Origin: Planctomycetia bacterium
Lineage (GTDB): Bacteria; Planctomycetota; Phycisphaerae; UBA1845; UTPLA1
Reading direction: 5' to 3'
Assembly: GCA_015075745.1 (NCBI GenBank)
Contig: JABTTW010000002.1
Location: forward strand, 186,001-250,000
Length of the DNA: 64,000 nucleotides
Shown: in pieces, positions 8,981 to 18,665 of the stretch
Layout: each line of letters opens with the position of its first letter
How positions within the stretch are numbered: the first letter of the stretch is position 1
The notes under the pieces: model-generated
Told to the model about the DNA's origin: nothing
What the model saw: the letters and a program-made list of their open reading frames with translations, nothing else
Database searches by the model: none
Translations under genes and position numbers: made by a program

Positions 8981-10414
8981 TCACTTGTTCCAAGGCCAAG
9001 TCTTGTTATCCGCATAGTACCAGTATCGGCGATTGCCTCGGAACGACGCTTCAATGGTTTCTCCAGGAATTCCACACTCAGCTAGCAGCCAAGAGTCAAT
9101 GATCACTCTGAGTTTAGCGGTTAGTTTCTCAATCGCCGGCCCGCTTGTAGAAGACTTTTTTCGATCGAATTTGTGCGCCTCGATATTTCGGAGACTTGTA
9201 ACTCGATCGCAAAATTCTTCCTGCAAGTCTGAATCGCCGATGACTTCTGCGTGAAGAGTTGGAAATCGAGAGATGAGCTCCTTGAGCCTGTCTCTGTAGT
9301 TCAGGTCTTTTTCAAAGTTCAATCGCGAACAGACATATTCTCGGCGATGACTCTCAACAGACGCCAAAACTGCTTCGCGAATTCTGTTCCATTCGGCACG
9401 TGGAATCGGTGGCCTACGTGGTCTTAAGGATCGGTGTAGCGACTCGGCTGAGCTCGCGAGCGCGAAGAACCGGTCGTTTACAAATGGCCCTGGCGTACGC
9501 AGACTCGCGAAGTAAGGATTGATCGCTGCCCAACAGCGTTTGTGCAGTTCAAACCATTTTGAAAACACCTGATCCAAAGCGGAACGGAGTTGGGGAAGTG
9601 GAAGCAATACGTCATCGGGCATCCAGTCTGCTAGCTTGTCTTTCAGTTGAAACCTTGCGCCGATTGGTCGCAGTCGCGCGGGGTACCTCCTCTTTCCGAT
9701 GGCTCTTATTGCTTGTGAGCTGAAGAACTCAGAATCGTACCCGACAGTTGGAGCACCGAGCAGTAGAGTCAGCAAATCTCCGCAAATGCCTAAATCGTCG
9801 ATTGCGTTATCAAGACTTCTGGGTGATGAGTATTCAATCCCAATTGCGGGTGTCGAGTGAACGTTTACCTCGGTCTGGATTATCGACTTTGTTGGTCCTT
9901 GGCGATCCCAACTCAGAGTAAGTAGTCGGTCTGGATCAATCTGTACTCTAATCGCCTTTGGTAGTTTATGTGTAATGAATGTATCTCGCAGTCGGCTGCG
10001 GTATTCAATCTTAAATGGATTGTGATCCATCCACGCCACAAGGCCGTGAAATCGAGAATGAATCTTTGCGACGTTCACGGAAGTAGGATCTTCGAATGCC
10101 CAACCTTCAATACCACGATTGAAGTAGATCAATGCGTTTGAGAGCCCTGATGAGCGATCTCCAGCATGTCGTACAAAACCATTGTAGAGCGTAAATGCTA
10201 CGCCCTCTTGAGATCTGCCATGGACGATTAGATTCGGCTTTACATCGGTACTGTGCCTCATGGATACGACATCAGTAAGTGATTCCGCCTTTTCGGATGA
10301 GGTGATGCAGTCGAGATCGAGCGTTATGCCTTCGACTTGGTCAACTATTAGCGATCCAGCGATGGGCTGATCGGGTACGTTTGGCGTCCACCATAAGCCT
10401 CTGTGTATTTTCAT
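8981..10414 (-). CDS. ApeA-like HEPN-domain protein (probable anti-phage RNase)
   Basis: A 477-residue protein. The N-terminus (GLWWTPNVPDQPIAGSLIVD) matches the pattern of ApeA N-terminal domains. The C-terminal helical region carries the HEPN ribonuclease signature R-x4-H as RNIEAH (Arg409, His414). ApeA proteins are single-gene abortive-infection defences in which a HEPN RNase is triggered by phage; that function is inferred here from architecture. The start is the ATG at 10414, with AGGAA 8 bases upstream. The open frame extends to a TTG at 10492, but that start has no support. Composition is unlike the neighbours: a sampled 60-base line (9001-9060) is 48 percent GC, whereas flanking genes are clearly above 60. 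This suggests horizontal transfer. No partner toxin, antitoxin or nuclease gene is adjacent. Confidence 0.65.
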   Translation of the reverse strand: MKIHRGLWWTPNVPDQPIAGSLIVDQVEGITLDLDCITSSEKAESLTDVVSMRHSTDVKPNLIVHGRSQEGVAFTLYNGFVRHAGDRSSGLSNALIYFNRGIEGWAFEDPTSVNVAKIHSRFHGLVAWMDHNPFKIEYRSRLRDTFITHKLPKAIRVQIDPDRLLTLSWDRQGPTKSIIQTEVNVHSTPAIGIEYSSPRSLDNAIDDLGICGDLLTLLLGAPTVGYDSEFFSSQAIRAIGKRRYPARLRPIGARFQLKDKLADWMPDDVLLPLPQLRSALDQVFSKWFELHKRCWAAINPYFASLRTPGPFVNDRFFALASSAESLHRSLRPRRPPIPRAEWNRIREAVLASVESHRREYVCSRLNFEKDLNYRDRLKELISRFPTLHAEVIGDSDLQEEFCDRVTSLRNIEAHKFDRKKSSTSGPAIEKLTAKLRVIIDSWLLAECGIPGETIEASFRGNRRYWYYADNKTWPWNK

Positions 10415-10510
10415 CCGTCCAATTCCTGTTGACGCGATGCCCAACCGTTGCGTCCATTGGAGCCACTCCGCAAATTCGCCAAAAAGCTGCAATCGGCGTT
10501 CGGAGTGGGC

Positions 10511-11518
10511 TTATGGAAAATGCAGCTCCACCACATTCCGATCCGTCAGCACATGCGTCGCGTGCACCTGCTGCCCGTCGTGTACCGTGCCGCCCCAGAT
10601 TCGGGCACTCTTCAGCTTCTCCGCGAGGTCGCGGTGGATCAGGTGGGCCATGTCGTGAACCGTCGCACCGATCGGCAGGATGAACGGCGCTTCCTTGTCC
10701 ACCGGCTTGCCCGGCTTCTTCGCATAGACGCGCACCACGTTGAGCAACCCGAAGATCGAACCGAGCATCTCGCCCAGGCCGTCGCCCGACTTACCCGACA
10801 CGGGAACGATCGTCAGATCGGTGCCGACCAGTTCCTTCAGCCCCTCCAGATTGTCAGCCGCGCCGGGCGTGTCCGACTTGTTCGCCGCGACGATGAGCCG
10901 CTTGGGCAGCGCCGCCTCTTCGTCTTCTTCAAAGACGAGGTCCGCCGTCGATTGCGGCTTTATGCGGTGCTCGGCCAGCCACGCCAGCGGCCGCTGGAAT
11001 TGATCGATCAGGTCGATCGCCGAAAGATCGATCACCAGCAGAATGCAGTCGGCCGACCGATACGCGCCGATCATCCCCGGCTGGGCGTGGCCGTCCATCA
11101 GCGGCGGCATGTCGATGAGCTGGATCGGCACGTCCTCGTGATGGGCCATGCCCGGCGTGGCCGCGTGGGTGCTGAACGGGAAATCGGCGATCTCCACCTT
11201 CGCCGAGGTGAGCGCCCCGACGATGCTGCTCTTGCCCGTATTCGCCTCGCCGAGAAGCGCAACCTGCCCCGCCCCCTGCTTGGGAACCTGGAACAAGTCG
11301 TGATGCCCGCCGCCGTGCTTGGCCGCGGAGCTTTTCTGCGACTCTTCCCGGGCATTCTTGAGCTTCTGCTTGAGCGCGGCCTGGAGCTTCTCGCTGGCCT
11401 TGTGCTTGGGGACGAGGCGGAGCATCTCCTCCAGCGCCGCCACCTTCTCCGCGGGCGAGGACGCCGAGCGATACCGCTCCTCGGCCTTCTGATACATGGG
11501 GGATTGATTGACAGCCAT
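10511..11518 (-). CDS. DRG/Obg-related GTPase with C-terminal TGS domain
   Basis: A 335-residue GTPase. The first 75 or so residues are a charged helical extension. The G domain then has G1 GEANTGKSS (Lys96), a G3 region reading LIDMPPLMDG, and G4 NKSD. The C-terminus, from VRVYAKKPGKP to NVVELHF, fits a TGS domain, as in DRG, YchF and Spo0B-associated GTPases that act on ribosomes or stress signalling. The G3 motif is DxPP rather than the usual DxPG. The start has GGAG 5 bases upstream. The gene lies 96 bases upstream of the HEPN gene on the same strand, but the composition break argues against a functional operon. It is divergent from radA. Confidence 0.8.
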   Translation of the reverse strand: MAVNQSPMYQKAEERYRSASSPAEKVAALEEMLRLVPKHKASEKLQAALKQKLKNAREESQKSSAAKHGGGHHDLFQVPKQGAGQVALLGEANTGKSSIVGALTSAKVEIADFPFSTHAATPGMAHHEDVPIQLIDMPPLMDGHAQPGMIGAYRSADCILLVIDLSAIDLIDQFQRPLAWLAEHRIKPQSTADLVFEEDEEAALPKRLIVAANKSDTPGAADNLEGLKELVGTDLTIVPVSGKSGDGLGEMLGSIFGLLNVVRVYAKKPGKPVDKEAPFILPIGATVHDMAHLIHRDLAEKLKSARIWGGTVHDGQQVHATHVLTDRNVVELHFP

Positions 11519-11596
11519 CCGCGCTCCAGTGGTTAAGTTCGATGAACTGCCATGATAACGGGAGTCTCATCGCGTGCGAGGACGACGGCCGCTAAG

Positions 11597-12991
11597 ATGC
11601 CGTCCGTGGCGCGAAAGCATACTCAATTCATCTGCGAATCCTGCGGACGTATCCATGCCCAATGGATGGGCAAGTGCCCCGACTGCGGCGAGTGGAACAG
11701 CCTCGTCGAGCAGGTGGTGCGGGATGTCGCGGCCGACAAGCATCGTCCCCCGGTCGCGGCGGCGCAGACGTCCGACGGCCCCGACGACATCCTCCTGCCG
11801 CTCTCCAAAGTTCAGCCCGACGCGACGCGCCGAATCGTCACCGGCATCAGCGAGTTCGATCGCGTGCTCGGCGGCGGCATTGTCCCCGGCTCGGCGATCC
11901 TCATCGGCGGCGACCCCGGCATCGGCAAATCGACCCTGCTCCTACAGGTGGGTCACCTTCTCGCCACCGCCGGTCGCAAGACGGTCTATGTCAGCAGCGA
12001 GGAGTCGCTCGGCCAGCTTCGCCTGCGTGCTGCCCGGCTCGGCGGCGACAATTCGCCCATGCTGGCGGCCGCCCAGTCGAATCTGGACATCATTTCCAAT
12101 CTTCTCCACAACCAGCGGCCCGAGGTCGTCGTAGTAGACTCCATCCAGATGGTCTATCGCCCCGACATGACCGCCCCGCCCGGTTCTGTGACCCAGCTAC
12201 GCGACGCCGCCGCGCGACTCGTCTGGCTGGCCAAGCAGATGAACTTCGCCCTGATCCTCGTCGGCCACGTCACCAAGGAAGGCAGCATCGCCGGGCCCAT
12301 GCTCTTGGAGCACCTGGTCGACTGCGTCGCCTACTTCGAGGGCGATCGCTTCCATTCGCACCGCCTCATCCGAACGGTGAAGAATCGCTTCGGTTCCACC
12401 GATGAACTGGGCATCTTCGAAATGACCGACGCCGGCCTCGTGCCTGTTGAGGACCCGTCCAAGCTGTTCCTTCGCGACAAGCAGGAGTCCCGTCCCGGCA
12501 GTGTCATCCTCGCGGCATGTGAGGGCAGCCGCACCCTGCTCGTCGAAGTCCAGGCCCTCTGCGCCCAATCCGTCTTCGGCGCGGCCAAGCGTAAGGCCAC
12601 CGGCGTCGATTCGGGCCGCGTCTCGATGATCCTCGCGGTGCTGGAGAAGCACGCCGAGTGCGTCCTCGGTGATCAGGACGTCTTCGTCAACGTCGTCGGA
12701 GGCGTTCGCGTGCATGAGCCCGCGGCAGATCTCGCCATCGCCCTCGCCGCTCACGGCGCGATGACCGGCCGCGCCCTGCCCGCCGGAACCGTCGTCTGCG
12801 GCGAACTGGGCCTCGGCGCGGAGCTTCGCCCCGTCCACCATCAGCGCCAGCGTATCACCGAGGCCGCGCGCGTCGGTTTCAGCCGCTTCATTCAACCCAC
12901 CGGCTCAAAGGACGTCGCCGCCAGGGCCCCGCGCGGCATCGAAATCCTCACCTGCGAAAGTCTCTCACATGCACTCCGACACCTCGCCTGA
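11597..12991 (+). CDS. radA: DNA repair protein RadA (Sms)
   Basis: RadA is a RecA-like branch-migration ATPase for recombination intermediates. The N-terminal zinc finger has cysteines at 13, 16, 27 and 30 (CESCG...KCPDCG). The Walker A is GGDPGIGKST (Lys111), and the RadA-specific KNRFG motif occurs in VKNRFGSTDELGIFEM. The C-terminal region is the Lon-like domain (VFVNVVGGVRVHEPAADLAI). The length, 464 residues, is normal for the family. I chose the ATG at 11597 by family fit (MPSVARKHTQFICESCG); an in-frame ATG at 11552 is also possible. Neither has a strong ribosome-binding site. The stop overlaps the next gene by 23 bases, so they are likely co-translated. Confidence 0.93.
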   Translation: MPSVARKHTQFICESCGRIHAQWMGKCPDCGEWNSLVEQVVRDVAADKHRPPVAAAQTSDGPDDILLPLSKVQPDATRRIVTGISEFDRVLGGGIVPGSAILIGGDPGIGKSTLLLQVGHLLATAGRKTVYVSSEESLGQLRLRAARLGGDNSPMLAAAQSNLDIISNLLHNQRPEVVVVDSIQMVYRPDMTAPPGSVTQLRDAAARLVWLAKQMNFALILVGHVTKEGSIAGPMLLEHLVDCVAYFEGDRFHSHRLIRTVKNRFGSTDELGIFEMTDAGLVPVEDPSKLFLRDKQESRPGSVILAACEGSRTLLVEVQALCAQSVFGAAKRKATGVDSGRVSMILAVLEKHAECVLGDQDVFVNVVGGVRVHEPAADLAIALAAHGAMTGRALPAGTVVCGELGLGAELRPVHHQRQRITEAARVGFSRFIQPTGSKDVAARAPRGIEILTCESLSHALRHLA

Positions 12992-15893
12992 TTTCGACGG
13001 CAGTGCATCCGACGCGGCACGCCGATCCGGCATGGCCATCGTCGTCACCGCGGCCATCGTCCTTGCCGGCGCCTGCCTCCTGAATTGTCCGGGCAGATTT
13101 TCGGAGCTTCATGAGAAAGACACGTCCCTCCTGCGGCCGATCGTCTCCGCCCTCGGCCTCTTTGGCGAATACGGCACGCAGCGCGGCGTCGAAGTGCGCA
13201 ACCTCGTCTTCTACGCCGGCGCGGCGGGGCTCTCCATCATCGCCGGACTGAGCCTTGCCCTCGGCTCGGTTCGCTCGCGCTATTCCATCGACGATCTGCT
13301 CGATGGACGCAGCCGCGCCGCCAGCCCCGTCTTTTGGTGGCTCATCCTGCTCGTCGTCAGCGCGCTCAGTTCCATCTTCTCGCATGCCCCCGCGTTTTGT
13401 CAGGGACAGATGATCGTCCGCCTGCTCCTCTTCTCATGGTGGTGGCCGATCGCGACCATCCTCTCGCCACGGCAAACCCGCGCTCTCGCCGTCGCCTTCG
13501 TCACGGCCCTCACCGCAACCGCCGCGCTGGGACTCGCCTACCACTTCTTGCGCGTCTGGCCGCATCAGCCCGGCGCGCGCCTGCAATATCCCCTCGGCAA
13601 TGAGCTCTGGATGGCGGCGTGTCTCCTGCCCGGCGTATTCGTCACCGGCGGCCTGGCGCTAAGCCGCATTCGCAATCATTCAAGCCCGGACACGAACAGA
13701 CCCGCCAAGCCCGCGAAGAAGGCGCTCGGCACAATCGCTCTTGTCGCGTGTTTGATCCTTCTCGTCATCGTGCTCGCATTAACGCGCTCCCGCTCCGCCG
13801 CCGTCGGCCTCGCTACGGGCATCGGCGCCTGCATCATCATCGCCCTGCCCGCAAAGCGCCGCATTCCCGCGTTCCTCGTCATGTGCGTCGTCGCCATCGC
13901 CGCCACGCTCTACGTACAGCAGCTTCGCGTCGACGGCTCAACCGCCGGTCGCGCCCATTCGATCCGCGCCCGGCTCGACTACGAATGGCCCTATGCCCTT
14001 CGCCTCTTCATGAGTAAGCCGATCGCCGGCAATGGCGACGGCGCTTATGCGCTGCTGGCCGGTCAATTGGGGCGTGATGACCAGCTCGACGACCCCGGGG
14101 TCATGCGCTTCGACGAATCGAGCTGGCCCGCCCACGCCCACAATGAGTTTCTCGAATTGCTCGCCGACCTCGGCATCGTCGGCACGCTGGCCTTTCTCAT
14201 TGCCCTCGGCATCCCGCTCTATCGCGCCGCGCGATACTTCGACAATCGGCGCGATCAGACCGGCAACAGCGCTCAACGCTGGTTCGTCGTCGGGCTCGCC
14301 GGCGCCCTCGTCGCCATGATCGCCGAGGCCTGCGGCACACCTGCCATCCGCGAGCCCGGCGCCAATGTGATCTTCATCACCGTCTGGGCCTGCCTCTGGG
14401 CCGCCGTTCGCCGGCAGGATCGCGTCAACAATTCTCCCGATAAAGATGACAAGCCCGTCGCACTCGGCACGGTTCGGCTCTTCGGTATAGCCGTGTGCAT
14501 CTCCGCGATCGTCCTCGGCCATCGCGGCGCCGAAGACTGGTGGGCGGCCCGTGCCCGGTTCGACGCCCAGCAAAGCCTCGAAGCCGACGATCCCGAATCC
14601 GCCGTCATTGCCGCCGACTTCGCCGCGACCCACGCCCTCGATCCGTTTCAGCGCGCCCAGGCGATGACGCTTTCCGTCTGGGCACGATCCCTCCTCTTCG
14701 ACCGCATCATCGCCTCCCAGGATCAACCCCCGACCAACGCCGACATGGACATCAGCCATGCCGCCGTCAGCATTCTCAATTCGCTCGATCGCATTGCTCC
14801 CCGGTTTCTCAAGTCGTCTCGCCTCAGGGCGGACCTGGCCCTCAACCGGGCCCGAGCATACGCGCGCCGCGGCGACCTGCGAAGCGAGGCCGAGTGCAAG
14901 CAGAACTTTATCGCCGCACTGGAGCAGAGCCGCGCCGACGAACCGTTCTCCATCGACCGGGTCGAGGCCCTGTGGATCATCCGGTCCGCCACTACCGAGG
15001 ACCGCCTCCACTGGCTGCGTTCGCTGCTGCGCGGCGGCGAGGTCGAGCCCGCTTTTCATCGCATGCTCCGCGAGGCGATGGCCGCGCCCGATTTTGAAGC
15101 GCGCCTCGCCGGTCTGCTCGCCATCGCGCAAGAGGATGCCGAAGCGCCCCCGTCAAAATGGAAAGACAAGCTCTCTCCCGAGTCCTTCCGAATCGCCGCC
15201 ATGGTCGCCGCCGTGAATGACGACTTTCCTCGCGCGATGGAACTAAACGCCCTCGCGACCGAGCTCTACAAGGCCGGCCTGCCTCGGCTCTTCGCCGGTC
15301 TCGGCGCTTCCATTCACGACGCCGTTCGATTTCGACTCATCCGCGACCCGCTCGCCGACGTTGATAAGAATCTCGCCGACCTCTACAGCGCCTTCGAGGC
15401 CGCCTACGGGCCGATCGAGCTCGGCGCGCTGATTCCCGACCCCGTTCTCGCCCAGACGCGCGCCGTCATCCTCCTCGCGGCAAACAAAGAATCCGATGCG
15501 AGGAGTCAGCTCGAATACGTCCGGCAACCCAACAGCCCGCCGATCGACCTGCAACTCAGCGACTACTACCTGCAACTCGCCGCCATGACCGCGAGTTCCG
15601 ATTCTCCCAATCCCGACCGCCAGGCACAGTTCGCTTCTCGCGCGGAAGAGCTCGACCCGGCCTCGCCCAGGCCACAAGCCCTTATGGCTGAACAAGCCTT
15701 CTCGCGAAACGACGAAGCAGCCGCAGTATCCGCGATTCGTCGACTCGTCGAACTCCAATCGGGCCGCCCCGAGCTTGGTCGATTCTTCCAATCCCTGCGC
15801 GAGCGCTATCCCGACAGCGCCATCTGGCAGCGGATCGCCGCCGAGTTTCCGCAGATCGTCCCGGCTGCGCCCAGTTCCCAGCCCGCCGAATGA
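12969..15893 (+). CDS. O-antigen ligase/polymerase-like membrane protein with TPR-like C-terminus
   Basis: A 974-residue protein in two parts. The first 500 or so residues contain many hydrophobic segments (for example MAIVVTAAIVLAGACLL, LIILLVVSALSSIF-like and ALGTIALVACLILLVIVLAL). They include the signature region of the WaaL/RfaL O-antigen ligase family, where WPAHAHNEFLELLADLGIVG holds the conserved H-N-E-F-L motif. The second half is soluble and helical, with TPR-like alanine-rich repeats. Such proteins polymerise or ligate lipid-linked glycans at the periplasmic face. No wzx or wzz gene is adjacent, so the exact substrate is unknown. It overlaps radA by 23 bases; an alternative start at 13032 (MAIVV) is possible. 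Confidence 0.75.
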   Translation: MHSDTSPDFDGSASDAARRSGMAIVVTAAIVLAGACLLNCPGRFSELHEKDTSLLRPIVSALGLFGEYGTQRGVEVRNLVFYAGAAGLSIIAGLSLALGSVRSRYSIDDLLDGRSRAASPVFWWLILLVVSALSSIFSHAPAFCQGQMIVRLLLFSWWWPIATILSPRQTRALAVAFVTALTATAALGLAYHFLRVWPHQPGARLQYPLGNELWMAACLLPGVFVTGGLALSRIRNHSSPDTNRPAKPAKKALGTIALVACLILLVIVLALTRSRSAAVGLATGIGACIIIALPAKRRIPAFLVMCVVAIAATLYVQQLRVDGSTAGRAHSIRARLDYEWPYALRLFMSKPIAGNGDGAYALLAGQLGRDDQLDDPGVMRFDESSWPAHAHNEFLELLADLGIVGTLAFLIALGIPLYRAARYFDNRRDQTGNSAQRWFVVGLAGALVAMIAEACGTPAIREPGANVIFITVWACLWAAVRRQDRVNNSPDKDDKPVALGTVRLFGIAVCISAIVLGHRGAEDWWAARARFDAQQSLEADDPESAVIAADFAATHALDPFQRAQAMTLSVWARSLLFDRIIASQDQPPTNADMDISHAAVSILNSLDRIAPRFLKSSRLRADLALNRARAYARRGDLRSEAECKQNFIAALEQSRADEPFSIDRVEALWIIRSATTEDRLHWLRSLLRGGEVEPAFHRMLREAMAAPDFEARLAGLLAIAQEDAEAPPSKWKDKLSPESFRIAAMVAAVNDDFPRAMELNALATELYKAGLPRLFAGLGASIHDAVRFRLIRDPLADVDKNLADLYSAFEAAYGPIELGALIPDPVLAQTRAVILLAANKESDARSQLEYVRQPNSPPIDLQLSDYYLQLAAMTASSDSPNPDRQAQFASRAEELDPASPRPQALMAEQAFSRNDEAAAVSAIRRLVELQSGRPELGRFFQSLRERYPDSAIWQRIAAEFPQIVPAAPSSQPAE

Positions 15894-15974
15894 CCCCAAT
15901 CAGGCACGCCCGCTGCCCTTCGCTTGCGAGCGGCCCATCCTGCGGATAAACTCCCCCCGACCAGGGACGTGGTC

Positions 15975-17498
15975 ATGCATCAAAAAATCATCGGGGACGC
16001 AATCACCTTCGACGACGTTCTCCTCCTGCCCGCGCGCAGCACCGTCGTGCCAAAAGACGCCGACGTCCGGACCCGTCTGACCCGCAACATCGCCCTGAAC
16101 ATCCCGCTCGTCTCCGCCCCGATGGACACCGTCACCGAGGCCGGCCTCGCCATCGCCCTGGCACAAGAAGGCGGCATCGGCATCATTCATAAGAATCTCT
16201 CGATCGAGGCCCAGTGCCGCGAGGTCGACAAGGTCAAGCGCAGCGCCCACGGCGTCATCATGGACCCGGTCACGCTTCGACCCTCTGATACCGTTGAGCG
16301 TGCCGCCGAGTTGATGCGCCTGCACAATGTTTCCGGCGTTCCGATCACGCTGGAAGACGGCAAGCTCGTCGGCATCCTGACGCGTCGCGACATGAAGTTC
16401 ATGGATCACCATACGTCGGCGACCGGCGTTTCGAACCGTTCCGGAAATCGCTCCGCCCAGGCCGCGCAGCGGGTTGAGCAGGTGATGACTCGAGAAAACC
16501 TCGTCACCGCCCCGCCCGGCACCTCGCTCGACGACGCCGACCGCATCCTACAGAAACACAAGGTCGAGAAGCTGCTGCTCGTCGACCAGTCCTACAAGCT
16601 CGTCGGCCTCATCACCATCAAGGACATCGATAAGAACCGCGAGTTCCCCAATAGCTGCCGCGACCTGCATGGCCGGCTTCGCGTCGGCGCCGCCGTCGGC
16701 GTCAACGACCTCGATCGCGTCGAGGCCCTGATTCAAAACGACGTCGACGTCATCAGCGTCGACAGCGCTCACGGCCACAGCCAGAACGTCATCGACACGA
16801 TCCGCGCGATTCGCAAGCGGCACGATATCGACCTGATCGCCGGAAACATCGCCACCGCCGAGGCGGCGCGCGAGTTGATCGACGCAGGCGTCGACGCCGT
16901 CAAGGTCGGCATCGGACCCGGCTCGATCTGCACCACGCGCATCGTCTCCGGCGTCGGCGTCCCCCAGATCACCGCCATCTTCAACGTCGTCTCCGTCGCC
17001 GAGGATGCGGGCATTCCCGTCATCGCCGACGGCGGCGTGCGCTTCTCCGGCGACATCGCCAAGGCCATCGCCGCCGGGGCCGCCAGCGTCATGATGGGCT
17101 CCCTTTTTGCCGGGCTGGAAGAAAGCCCCGGCACCGTGATCTACTGGAAAGGACGCCGTTTCAAGGAATATCGCGGCATGGGCTCGCTGGGGGCGATGGT
17201 TTCCGGCAGCGCTGACCGATACAGTCAGAAGGCGGGCGATACCCGGGACAAGCTGGTCCCCGAGGGCGTCGAGGGTCGTGTACCCTATCGCGGACGGCTG
17301 GCCGAGATGACCTACCAGCTCGTCGGTGGTCTCCGAGCCGGAATGGGTTATTGTGGTGCGGCGACGATTGATGACCTTCGCCGCGATGCGAAGTTCGTCA
17401 GGGTGAGCGGAGCCGGGATGACTGAATCCCACCCGCACAACTTGTACATTACCGAGGAAGCTCCCAATTATGCGGTCGATCACATTGTCGAAGTTTAG
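15975..17498 (+). CDS. guaB: Inosine-5'-monophosphate dehydrogenase
   Basis: GuaB oxidises IMP to XMP with NAD, the committed step of guanine nucleotide synthesis. The product is 507 residues. The TIM-barrel start ([15 protein letters not shown]) is followed by two CBS domains (about residues 95-215) inserted in the barrel. The catalytic loop [11 protein letters not shown] holds Cys319, and the flap region contains [11 protein letters not shown]. The ATG at 15975 is chosen because AGGGA sits 7 bases upstream and it matches the family N-terminus; the upstream in-frame codon at 15924 is not supported. The stop overlaps the following lipoprotein gene by 29 bases. Confidence 0.96.
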   Translation: MHQKIIGDAITFDDVLLLPARSTVVPKDADVRTRLTRNIALNIPLVSAPMDTVTEAGLAIALAQEGGIGIIHKNLSIEAQCREVDKVKRSAHGVIMDPVTLRPSDTVERAAELMRLHNVSGVPITLEDGKLVGILTRRDMKFMDHHTSATGVSNRSGNRSAQAAQRVEQVMTRENLVTAPPGTSLDDADRILQKHKVEKLLLVDQSYKLVGLITIKDIDKNREFPNSCRDLHGRLRVGAAVGVNDLDRVEALIQNDVDVISVDSAHGHSQNVIDTIRAIRKRHDIDLIAGNIATAEAARELIDAGVDAVKVGIGPGSICTTRIVSGVGVPQITAIFNVVSVAEDAGIPVIADGGVRFSGDIAKAIAAGAASVMMGSLFAGLEESPGTVIYWKGRRFKEYRGMGSLGAMVSGSADRYSQKAGDTRDKLVPEGVEGRVPYRGRLAEMTYQLVGGLRAGMGYCGAATIDDLRRDAKFVRVSGAGMTESHPHNLYITEEAPNYAVDHIVEV

Positions 17499-18120
17499 TT
17501 TCGTCGCGGCCTGCGTCCTTGCGATCAGCATCTCCGCGGGCTGTGCCCAGTTGAACAATCCCTGGTCGGACTCCAGCGCCCTGATCGATGGCGACATGAC
17601 CACGCCGACGACCGAAGGCTACAAGGGCTCGCCTGAGTTCGGCGGTCCGACCCGGCGCAATTGGGAAGGCTCCGACGTCCGCTATGCCAATGGCTCGGTC
17701 ACCCATTGGCCGCTCTGGTGGGAGGATCCCTTCGAGGACAAGGGCAATCGCGAACACCCGCCGGCCAGCGGCAATGAGAGTGAGCCCGACAATCAGTTCG
17801 TCGTCACCTGGGTCGATTACCTCGGCCTCGGCTACAGCCCGGCTCGTATGTTCCTCAACACCATCGGCTGGCCGATCAGTGCCGTCGTCACCCCGCCCGG
17901 CACTCTCATGGAGAGCGACGGCCGCATCAGCAAGGGCCTCGTCTGGTACGATCACGACGCCAAGCGTTCCGACTCGGCCACGCGCGAGCCTCCGGACATC
18001 AGCGCCATAGATAGAGCGCCCTTCGTCGATCAGCCCGATGTAGAGGACGACACCGACCTGGCCGTTCGGATCGAACCGCCGGCCGAGGCGCGATCTGAAT
18101 CGCCGCCTTCGTCCCGTTAA
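17470..18120 (+). CDS. Hypothetical lipoprotein
   Basis: A 216-residue protein with a lipoprotein signal peptide ([20 protein letters not shown]) and the lipobox ISAGC, predicting lipidation at Cys25. The mature part is rich in Trp, Asp and Pro and has no recognised domain. A central segment, [20 protein letters not shown], is hydrophobic and could touch the membrane. It begins inside the guaB 3' end (29-base overlap) with GAGGAAG 9 bases upstream, so it is probably translated with guaB. I do not recognise a family. The Asp/Glu- and Pro-rich C-terminus looks disordered. Confidence 0.65.
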   Translation: MRSITLSKFSFVAACVLAISISAGCAQLNNPWSDSSALIDGDMTTPTTEGYKGSPEFGGPTRRNWEGSDVRYANGSVTHWPLWWEDPFEDKGNREHPPASGNESEPDNQFVVTWVDYLGLGYSPARMFLNTIGWPISAVVTPPGTLMESDGRISKGLVWYDHDAKRSDSATREPPDISAIDRAPFVDQPDVEDDTDLAVRIEPPAEARSESPPSSR

Positions 18121-18210
18121 GGACGCGATCCCATTTAGTCCGGCGGGCTTTTCCGCCGCCCAATCGCGGCATGAATCGATCTCATCCGTCGGGGCCTCGG
18201 AGAAACCGTA

Positions 18211-18453
18211 ATGACGGAAGCAAAGCACGGCACGAAGCCGATCATTGTGGAGGAAGTGCCCGGCAAGAAGGCCTACTGCCAGTGCGGCCACAGCGACAAG
18301 CTTCCCTACTGCGACGGGTCCCACGCGCGACTCCATACCGGCATCACACCCATCGTTGTGGAAATCACTGAAGCGGGAACCAAGGCCGTCTGCCAGTGCC
18401 ATCGCAGCGGCAACAAACCCTGGTGCGACGGGACGCATAACCGCCCGGCCTGA
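18211..18453 (+). CDS. Double CDGSH iron-sulfur protein
   Basis: An 80-residue protein made almost entirely of two CDGSH-type [2Fe-2S] motifs. The first is CQCGHSDKLPYCDGSH and the second is CQCHRSGNKPWCDGTH. Each has the three cysteines and one histidine that bind the cluster. Bacterial small CDGSH proteins of this tandem type are thought to work in redox or iron-sulfur metabolism, but their partners are poorly known. It follows the lipoprotein gene by 90 bases. The spacer contains a CGGCGG...CCGCCG hairpin (near 18141-18160) without a T-run. The gene is the last before the repeat-rich region. Confidence 0.85.
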   Translation: MTEAKHGTKPIIVEEVPGKKAYCQCGHSDKLPYCDGSHARLHTGITPIVVEITEAGTKAVCQCHRSGNKPWCDGTHNRPA

Positions 18454-18493
18454 GAGCCGTCGACCCTTTCCATTCTTCCGAAGAGCCCCGGAC

Positions 18494-18600
18494 TTCGAAG
18501 AGCCCCGGACTTCAGCCCGGGCGGTTCCGCGCACGCCGGTTGCTCCCAATTGCAAACAAAACTCCGCAGAACCCAAGGTGACAATAGGCGAAAAAAATGG
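18494..18600 (+). repeat. Family A head module
   Basis: It starts with a partly doubled CGAAGAGCCCCGGACTTC unit, then CCCGGACTTCAGCCCGGG (a near-palindrome), GGTTCC..., and ends at AAGGTGACAATAGGCGAAAA. The inverted copy at 22076-22270 begins with the same head, which shows the full element order: palindromic head, GGTGACA block, GGCGGGCATGTG block. Confidence 0.65.
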
Positions 18601-18665
18601 GGCCAAGGGATCGAGGGGCCAAGGCGTCGAGGGTGAAAACAAGCGCGCCGATCGCGCGCAAGTCG

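Noticed and set aside
10415..10492. N-terminal extension of the HEPN protein from a TTG codon
   Set aside because: The ATG at 10414 has AGGAA at the right distance and begins just before the ApeA-like pattern; the TTG has no ribosome-binding site.
13938..15131. 397-residue open frame on the minus strand
   Set aside because: Antisense to the O-antigen-ligase-like gene; Asp/Gly/Ala-rich composition typical of GC-rich shadows.
18141..18160. CGGCGG/CCGCCG hairpin as terminator after the lipoprotein gene
   Set aside because: A good stem but no T-run follows, so it is not listed as a terminator.
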